This document shows, piece by piece, positions 57,726 to 64,000 of a stretch of 64,000 nucleotides of DNA. Position 1 is the first letter of the stretch. Every line of letters starts with the position of its first letter. The translations under genes were made by a program, and so were the position numbers. The notes below the pieces were generated by a model. It saw nothing but the letters and a program-made list of their open reading frames with translations. It made no database searches and had not been told where the DNA came from. The stretch comes from Viridothelium virens (Eukaryota > Ascomycota > Dothideomycetes > Trypetheliales > Trypetheliaceae), in contig ML991783.1 of NCBI GenBank assembly GCA_010094025.1, positions 1-64,000 on the forward strand, written 5' to 3'.

Positions 57726-59919
57726 TTAGCCCAGAAAAAATTCATTCGAACCAGCATGCATATCCTGATCATTGAGGGACGCCAAAGCATCCGTAAAATC
57801 AAGCGGAAAATTCAAGTCGGGATAGCTTCCTAGCACTGCATCGATATTATCAAAGGCACCATCGTAGCTTGTGTTGCTAGCGGATGGAGTCAGTCGTGAT
57901 GCATCTTGAGCTACATGTTCGCCCCCTGCGCTGCTGATCGGCTGTTGTCCGGAAAGCTCCGTGGGTGAGTACACGTGGAATGGGTCTTTTGGATCTTGTT
58001 CCAAAGAGTTCTTCTCACTGCCGCTACGAGGTAGGTTATTCCGAGACGGTGGGCTGTCATATGAAGCTTGCGATCGATGCTTAGATCGCTCAGCCGCTCT
58101 GCCTTGACCGTTGGCTCGAGGTCTATCGTCGAGAGCTCGGGACACTTTGTTTGCTCTGCTTATGACCGCTCTGCCCATCTCTGCCACGACGCCAGCCGAG
58201 TGCCATACTGTCTTGAGTCCTTCTAGAATATTGCAACATTTCTCCAGATCCTCTTTCGCACGAGCTTGATGCATACTTAGTTTGCTCTGGCGGTATTGGC
58301 GATACGCAAAACTCATGGATAGGGCCACTGACCAGTCTGGAACGGGAAGCGGTGGCAGATTTCGAGCCGATGGACTTTCCATAATTGAAATAACCCGGAC
58401 AGCAGAAAGGCTTGCTCGTACGTAGGATGGTGTCGAACGTGCCGGTCTCTCCATGGATCTGGATCTACACGATAGCATGGCGACGCAATGATATAGCAGC
58501 TCTAGAAGCGCTGCCATGAAATCAGCATCAGGTAAGATAGAACTCGTGCGGATACAGACTCACTTATGACCTCATTCTGAAGTTTATCACCACCAGTTCC
58601 AACGATGTCCTCAAAGGCAGGAAAATCCTCTTCCCAACCAGTGGATGCAGGGTCGGCAGAAGGTCGATAGAAAGATATGATGTTCTCCAAGTATGTGCAC
58701 AGTCGAAGCCACATTCCAAAAGCAGTATGACGGTATTTCTTCATATCCATCATGTTAGTGAGACCGATGTCTGCCTCCTTGAGTTGCGTGGGCCTGGCAT
58801 TGATGGATCCATTTGTCAGCTTGTCCAAACCCCACAGGCACCAGAATAGCTTTTCCAACCGCTCATCACGAAGCTCTTTCCTAGCTCGACCTAGGTGGAG
58901 CCCAATGGAGTGCGCATACTGGATGGCTTTGGCAAGGTGAACCGAATTGTCGTCATGCTCAGCAGAAACCTCACGGTTGATGGATAGTAAAGCATTAACT
59001 TGGATGAGTACCAATTTATCTGTCTCTAGATGTGCATTCAGTGACGCAACAATGCTCGAATATAATCGGTCTGCAAACTGCTTGGGTTCTAGTAATATGG
59101 CTGCCTCGTCCTGGAGGCGGAGATGGGGTCGTGCAGTATTATGCCGAGAAGCTACCAAGCACACGGCTTGTAGGAGCGTTTTCGAAACGGTCCCATCCTT
59201 ATAGGCTGCCTTGAAACCGTCTTTGTGAATGATAGGGAGGAGCGGTTGGACACTGGAGAAATAAATGTCCATAAGTGCCTCTGTATCTGCGTCTGAAGGC
59301 AGGACCGAGACCCCCAAAGCCTGGAGGTAGCTTTCGAGAGCAATTTGAATGCGCAACTTCCGTTGTTGATCTATACCTCCAGACACAATGATATTTGGGA
59401 TTCCCTGCGTCTCGGTCTGTTTGACAGTCTCTGGCTCTTTCTCCTTGGCCGAAATGAAATATCCAATCTGGCTTTGACTTGGACCGCCAATTCCCCGCTC
59501 CTGCATACGACCTCGCAGCACAGACTCCGGAGTCATGTCGCCAATGAATCTCGAAGGATTCTCTGTTGATTTGTCTCCATCAGAGTGTGGCTCCAGCATT
59601 CCCTCAATAGTGACCTTTTCATAACCATTTTCTTCATTTTGAGCGGCTTGGGGTTCTAAAACATTCGCGAGTCCTCCATTGTTGACTTCGACTTTATCTC
59701 TAGCTTTGCTACCTACGGGTGAGGCTGTTGAGGTATTTGTCTCTTCTTCGGTAAAGGTATGATCGCATCGCTTCTGACAAAAAATTTCAGCACAACTACT
59801 CAATACGACGTGAGAATAAAGCTCACTCTGCGCTTCTTGCACGATTCGCAAGCTCTGTAGACTCGTTTCCGCTTCCGAAAAAGCTCATTGTCCGCAGCAA
59901 ATGTGATCATGGTCGACAT
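57726..59919 (-). CDS. Fungal-specific transcription factor with partial zinc cluster
   Basis: Three exons, 59827-59919, 58564-59773 and 57726-58510, give 695 aa. A basic N-terminus (FRKRKRVYRACESCKKRRKRC) provides the first three cysteines of a Zn2Cys6 cluster (Cys24, 27, 34), interrupted by intron 1. The second three are not visible: the sequence goes on DHTFTEEETNTSTAS. The fungal transcription-factor domain spans about residues 185-450 (LMDIYFSSVQPLLPIIHKDGF; ALLSINREVSAEHDDNSVHL; AKAIQYAHSIGLHLGR; LEKLFWCLWGLDKLTNGSINARP). The C-terminus is Ser/Gly/Asp-rich, as in activation regions. Target genes unknown. Start: two in-frame ATGs lie three codons apart (59919 and 59910). Confidence 0.85.
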
Positions 59920-60319
59920 GGCGAGGTCATGCTCCAGGAGGACGAAGATTGTGCCAGATGGAGAAAAATCGACAATTGACCGCTCTCATTGATTCTCCGA
60001 AATCGCGACTGATGGTTCGGCGTTCTACAAAAGCTCCAATTGTTATAGGCTTCGAGTTTTCAATATGAACCTGTCGAGCCTGTGCCCAACAATGAAGAGA
60101 AACGGGATACCTCCTCGACGGTACTTTACCTGGAGGTACCCCACGCGAAATCGGCTACCTTTCCCCTCTTCTACCCAATTGTTCGAGCCAACTCTTATTA
60201 TACCGCAAGCGCATGCCTACTCAGGCTCGCCATGTAGTACTTTCAGCTCTCCAGACTCCTCAGAAGTCCACGATTGTTGTGGCTTTGATCGTCGTGAGGG
60301 CAAATCTCACCGTGTTTTG

Positions 60320-60690
60320 AGGAAGGTTTCGCTATATTCATACAGAAAGTGACCTCTCCGTACACCCAGCTAGGTTAGTGGCCTTTAGCGCATTGACTCA
60401 GCAAGATTTCGCCCGGCCCAACCTCTACTCAACTCTGCTCTGTCCTGCCCCCTACTGCTCATGCTCAGCTCAGTTGTGCTCAATCTTAATCAGCCGTGCT
60501 CCCGACCTGCTTAGACTGCCTCCGTGTCCCGATTCTGGGATCCCTTCGCCTTTAAGCCGAAATGTTGTCAAGTCTATATTACTATATTAGGGGTCCTGAA
60601 ACTGGAAGCCCCAACACTGGTTGAAGCCATGAATTATATCGCAAGCTCCTTGGCCTGCCATCCAAGCCTCTCTGGAGGTTTGGCGTTCCC
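60320..60690 (+). repeat. Dispersed repeat, copy 2
   Basis: Second copy of the repeat at 495-890, in the same orientation and about 60 kb away. It keeps more C and G at shared positions, so it is the better-preserved copy. Landmarks: CTCTCCGTACACCCAGCTA, GCATTGACTCAGCAAG, GCTCAG-type short units (about 60420-60520), CGATTCTGGGA and GAAGCCATGAATTAT. Its true ends could not be fixed; no terminal repeats or target duplications were found. Confidence 0.6.
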
Positions 60691-61039
60691 ATAGGAGGTG
60701 TCCCGGTCACGTGCACCAGAGCGCCCGCGACCTGTCCTTGCTATCTCAAGCGGTGCCCGTGCAGCCTTCAATGGTGTCGTCACGAAACTGTGAGGTCCAG
60801 CGAGCTATGCTATCAAGTAAATAGTGACGAATGTAGCATCACTACTATTCTGACATTCCATGAGCTATCTCCGTAGGCTCAAGCTTACTTGAGGTCTATC
60901 GCCAGAGAACAAGCTTGTGGAAAATGTTATTCGTGGCGCGCGTTATCTTAACGCCTGAGCGAGCATACCTCATGACAATCCCTTTAACACTTCCTTCAAT
61001 TTTCTAAACTTGTTGCTATCCTCTCACTGAAATATCAAG

Positions 61040-61267
61040 GTGATTGATGCTGAGTGCCGTGACAAGATCAAAGACGTCTCTCACTTCTCGGACGACGAAC
61101 CAGTGTTGACTGCAGATGACTGGGAGAAACTGGCAGCAGATGTCGGTGCTACAGTCAGTGACGCTGAAATTGGCTGGGACGATGCCATCAGCGATGATGG
61201 AGACTGGGACAGTGACAAGCAAGACGAGGGATGCGATAAGGGGGACAGAGAGTGGAATGACGAGTAG
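61040..61267 (+). other. Acidic open frame, possible 3' exon
   Basis: A 75-codon frame with no ATG reads as a strongly acidic tail (FSDDEPVLTADDWEKLAADV, then WDDAISDDGDWDSD). It begins right after a possible acceptor (TATCAAG/GTGATT), so it could be a terminal exon of a gene whose upstream part I cannot find, or a fragment of one. No domain recognised. Confidence 0.25.
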
Positions 61268-61553
61268 GCTGAATGTCTGTATTCCCGCGCAACCTTGCAG
61301 ACTTGTTTTCAGGGCAAGCGAACTACTTGGACTCCTGTGCGAGGAACTCCATGTGATATCTATCTCCTTAGTCATGTCAGTTAGGTATTCGATTAAATCA
61401 AGCGGTAGATATGGAATAGAAAGCACTGTGAGTGCAATAGAGAATATCGTCTACTCGTGAGGACTGCCTACCGTAACTTAGTTTCAACCTCAGCCACTAA
61501 AGTATCCTGTCTACAGTGTCCCTCCACAAGGCTCTGTAAATCTGCTAGTCCAA

Positions 61554-62971
61554 CTAGCCTACACTCTCTTCAACTTTATTCCCAGGATGGCGAGTGCCCT
61601 TGTCTTTGACCTTTTTCTGCTTCTTCTCCGGGGGCGGATATGCCTTCAAAGTGAGCTCCTGCCATTCATTCGACGCTTGATACGCCGCCTGAATGGGCGC
61701 CATGAGGCTAACGAGGGCGGCTGACACTGCAGGCTTGAGCAGTTGTGGCGTTAACTAAGGTGCAATTAGCTTCCAGTAGATCCTTGTAGCGGTGTTGAAT
61801 TAATACGTACGATATCGTTCTTGTAATCATCATGCATCTGCTTGATATCGGTGTATAGAAGTGGATCCAACCCGTCTCTGCGTTCGACACGGAATTCTTT
61901 GCAGCCCTTGAGAGCGGCGGCCGGTAGTAGAATGGACTCGACTAATGCCAAGATCCCGTTCTCGTCGGTAACTCGAGGAACCGCCACAGCTTTGCCAATC
62001 TTCTTAGAGATGACTTCGGGAGGGTCGAGGAGGTCGATCTTGCTATCTGATGATTTCAAGTGAGCAGCCGTATCTTGGCAACGAACGGATCCGAATCATG
62101 GCACAAAACAGATAAGGGATAATATTACCGGCGTCACTGGAACTCATTTTTCCTCCTTTCAAGCCGGCAACCATGGGACTAACGAGATGCGCACGCTAAA
62201 GATCCCATAAGTATGTGATGGTTTCCTGAGTTGCTGCAATCTCACCTGCCGATATCCAAGTTTAGGTAACCATTCCTTTGCGGCCACGAATAGCTTCCTC
62301 TGGTCGACACCTACCTCGGATTAGCAGGATACAATCAAACTTAATGTTGAGAATACCTCCTAGCTGAGCGTCGACATGAAGATGTTCTTCATCGAGCACT
62401 TGAAGGATAGGGTAAAGAAGGCCGCTCAAGGGCGAATTTCCCGATTGTTTGACAATTTCTGCCCCAGCCCTTTTTGCGTCATGTTCTGATACCAAAGATG
62501 ACAACCGATACACATCCATCACATATTCGGGACTCTTCTGATATGAAGTTCCGAGAACGAACTGGAGCTTTTCCGTGGGAACGCCCACAGACTCTAATAT
62601 TGCCGTTATAATCAGTCGATACCAGACGGCCCGACTCTCAACAAGCTCAATTGGCGCTTTGAGATTGTCGAGGAAGCCGTGAATGTCGGCCAGTAAGCAG
62701 ACAACGTCGCAACCCGCCGCCAAAAGCTGTGCGATTTTCAAGGCTGGGACGTAGTAGCCAGTATGAGGTCGACCGGTCGTCGCGGTACCTGCGTGGTAAA
62801 TAGGAGAAGACATCAGCGTGTCCGAAGCAGATCGAAATAGAAGGAGGTGTTACCCCAGTACACTCTTGGGTTCCGTCCTTCGGCCAATATACTCTCAATC
62901 AACTCGGGGTCCAAAATTTCGGCAAGATTTTCGCGAATCATTGAAAACCGCTCTTTCGCGTCGAGATCCAT
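61554..62971 (-). CDS. tys1: Tyrosyl-tRNA synthetase, cytoplasmic
   Basis: Class I aminoacyl-tRNA synthetase charging tRNA-Tyr. Six exons, 62854-62971, 62357-62788, 62246-62310, 62129-62195, 61811-62046 and 61554-61754, give 372 aa, close to yeast Tys1 (394). The HIGH-type motif is in [14 protein letters not shown] and the KMSKS-type loop is [11 protein letters not shown]. The Tyr-binding region shows [16 protein letters not shown] and [15 protein letters not shown] (written here across intron 2; the nearby reading is [11 protein letters not shown]). The C-terminal region is [20 protein letters not shown] through a Lys-rich tail ([14 protein letters not shown]), as in eukaryotic cytosolic enzymes. 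There is no mitochondrial presequence. Two TGASTCA elements lie within 175 bp upstream. Confidence 0.96.
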
Positions 62972-63053
62972 GGTGAGAAGATAGCATTTGAGAGAAGAAG
63001 CCAGAGGTAGAATGCTCAACCCGAGGAGTGAAAGATCAATTGATTTTTGGCGT

Positions 63054-63060
63054 TGACTCA
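63054..63060. promoter_or_regulatory. TGACTCA element upstream of tyrosyl-tRNA synthetase
   Basis: A perfect Gcn4/CpcA-type site 83 bp upstream of the start codon. Fungal aminoacyl-tRNA synthetase genes are known targets of general or cross-pathway control. Confidence 0.6.
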
Positions 63061-63084
63061 CATATCATGGAAACGGTGCAGAGT

Positions 63085-63120
63085 GAGCCGAGATTGAGCC
63101 GAGATTGAGCCGAGATTGAG
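63085..63120. repeat. 11-bp tandem repeat
   Basis: GAGCCGAGATT occurs three times head to tail, with a partial fourth, between the two TGASTCA elements of the tyrosyl-tRNA synthetase promoter. Confidence 0.8.
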
Positions 63121-63136
63121 TCGGACGTGAATTTGC

Positions 63137-63143
63137 TGAGTCA
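63137..63143. promoter_or_regulatory. TGAGTCA element upstream of tyrosyl-tRNA synthetase
   Basis: Second Gcn4/CpcA-type site, about 166 bp upstream of the start codon and 77 bp from the first. Two such sites this close together are unlikely by chance. Confidence 0.55.
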
Positions 63144-63812
63144 AGGGGCCAATTCGACTAACCTAGTTCGGCGTATAGAAAGATTGCTTTTTATGCTTTC
63201 ATAGCACTGCCAGCCATAGATCTCCGGTACCGGAATAGAAGCACTAAACACTCGACGTATTGTCTAAAGGTTCTAAGCTTCCGTTACGGCGATCTCCACA
63301 CTAAATTTGACTAATAATCTGAGCTTTAGAAAGATGACGGGCGAATAGTATAGTTAGGGGGCTTTTAATATTAATCTTATTTAAACTTCTATAGGTGAAG
63401 AGAGAGTTCGATACGAACTACGGTCACTTGCTCAGTGTCGGGAGCCCCAAAATCAGGCGCCGCTAGTTCAGGCTGCACCCATCCTGGCTCACTGCGACTC
63501 AGGGCGTGCTCAAGCTTGCTCAGTTTGGCTCGCTGACGGCTCGGGCTGCTGGCTAAGCGCTCACGTTACACACCTGAGGGAGGTATCTTAACTCACGCCC
63601 GAACGCAGAAATGGACTTTGTATGAAGTCACTTTGTCCTTGAATACATTCCGCCATTTCAGGCCAGAAATCATGGATGAACGAAAATGAAATGCGAAAAC
63701 ACTGTTTATGGTTGGGCACACTTTGCTCATACGACACTACGCTGTTTCTCATTATTGAAGTATGCAACAAGAAGCCAACCCAAACCTTAATCCCATCAAC
63801 GCCATAACGCCT

Positions 63813-64000
63813 TCAATTAATCTCAACGCCAGAATCATCAGTATCTGAGCCTATCTTCTCAACAGCAGCATCTGACTCACCATCATCTGATGCTGGTTCG
63901 TCACCCTCCGACTGCGATTCCTGTGCACTAGGATTCGTGCTTGAACCGCTCAGCTGTCCCCTCCCGAACTGTCTCTTGACCAATTTAGCATACTTTCCTC
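63813..64000 (-). CDS. 3' end of an unknown gene (runs off the window)
   Basis: An open minus-strand frame enters from the right edge and ends at 63813. About 62 residues are visible: a basic KYAKLVKRQFGRGQ stretch, then a Ser/Glu/Asp-rich tail (SQSEGDEPASDDGESDAA, ending DTDDSGVEIN). Such a tail is common in nuclear or nucleolar proteins, but the family cannot be identified from this piece. The rest of the gene lies beyond 64000. Confidence 0.6.
   Translation of the reverse strand, partial: GKYAKLVKRQFGRGQLSGSSTNPSAQESQSEGDEPASDDGESDAAVEKIGSDTDDSGVEIN

Larger units (their letters stand above)
59920..61553. other. Repeat-bearing intergenic region
   Basis: 1.6 kb without a supportable intact gene. 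It contains repeat copy 2 (60320-60690) and an acidic open frame at 61040-61267 annotated separately. Confidence 0.5.
62972..63812. other. tys1 promoter and repeat-like flank
   Basis: The first 175 bp hold the elements annotated separately. At about 63420-63600 are GCTCA-type units (CGTGCTCAAGCTTGCTCAG) resembling the dispersed repeat copies, but divergent. No gene is seen. Confidence 0.45.

Noticed and set aside
1-64000. CRISPR arrays, bacterial operons, ribosome-binding sites, integrated viral genes
   Set aside because: The window is fungal nuclear DNA. I saw no regularly spaced repeats, no polycistronic layout and no recognisable reverse transcriptase, integrase, capsid or transposase gene.

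Overview
The window is nuclear DNA from a filamentous ascomycete (Pezizomycotina; I would not go below that rank with confidence). Evidence: short introns (about 38-62 bp, occasionally longer) with GT..AG ends in most genes, alternating gene strands without operons, a zinc-cluster regulator, an Ndt80-family regulator, fungal-type GPCR-like, Rds1-like and GH3-GNAT proteins, and gene-poor gaps holding decayed repeats. Gene models were assembled by hand from splice signals and reading-frame continuity; most exon sums come out in frame.

Layout. 0-2.1 kb: repeat-rich, no gene. 2.1-10.4 kb: chorismate synthase (aro2), a zinc alcohol dehydrogenase, the complex I assembly methyltransferase NDUFAF7 and a secreted ferritin-like Rds1-type protein, all on the minus strand. 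12.2-18.1 kb: fork-protection protein Tof1/Timeless, divergent from mitochondrial 3-hydroxyacyl-CoA dehydrogenase, then an NTF2-like protein. 18.7-21.9 kb: an unknown membrane-anchored protein and an HSL-type esterase. 22.0-30.8 kb: GlcNAc-6-phosphate deacetylase (dac1), a GH3 N-acetylglucosaminidase fused to acetyltransferase-like domains (nag3) and an Ndt80-like regulator (ron1). This is a recognisable part of the fungal N-acetylglucosamine catabolic cluster. 33.3-34.2 kb: an unknown secreted protein. 37.1-43.2 kb: a tubulin-tyrosine-ligase-like protein, a vacuolar Ca2+/H+ exchanger and a transaldolase-like protein that lacks the Schiff-base lysine. 43.66-44.24 kb: a foldback-like inverted minisatellite. 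44.7-54.9 kb: Did2/CHMP1, a short-chain dehydrogenase divergent from a Tda3-like FAD oxidoreductase, a DUF3245-like protein divergent from succinyl-CoA ligase beta, and NC2 beta. 55.2-59.9 kb: a seven-transmembrane receptor-like protein and a zinc-cluster-type regulator. 61.6-63.0 kb: cytoplasmic tyrosyl-tRNA synthetase. 63.8-64 kb: the 3' end of an unknown gene.

Functional links. nag3, dac1 and ron1 would release GlcNAc from chitin-derived sugars, deacetylate its phosphate, and control the pathway. aro2 and tyrosyl-tRNA synthetase both carry TGASTCA elements close to their starts, as expected for targets of cross-pathway control. The 249-bp tof1/3-hydroxyacyl-CoA dehydrogenase promoter holds two ACGCGT boxes on the tof1 side and two CCGAGG boxes toward the dehydrogenase. 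I found no new defence or mobile system. The most unusual items are the transaldolase-like pseudoenzyme candidate, the altered GH3 motifs in nag3, the foldback-like repeat and the half zinc cluster.
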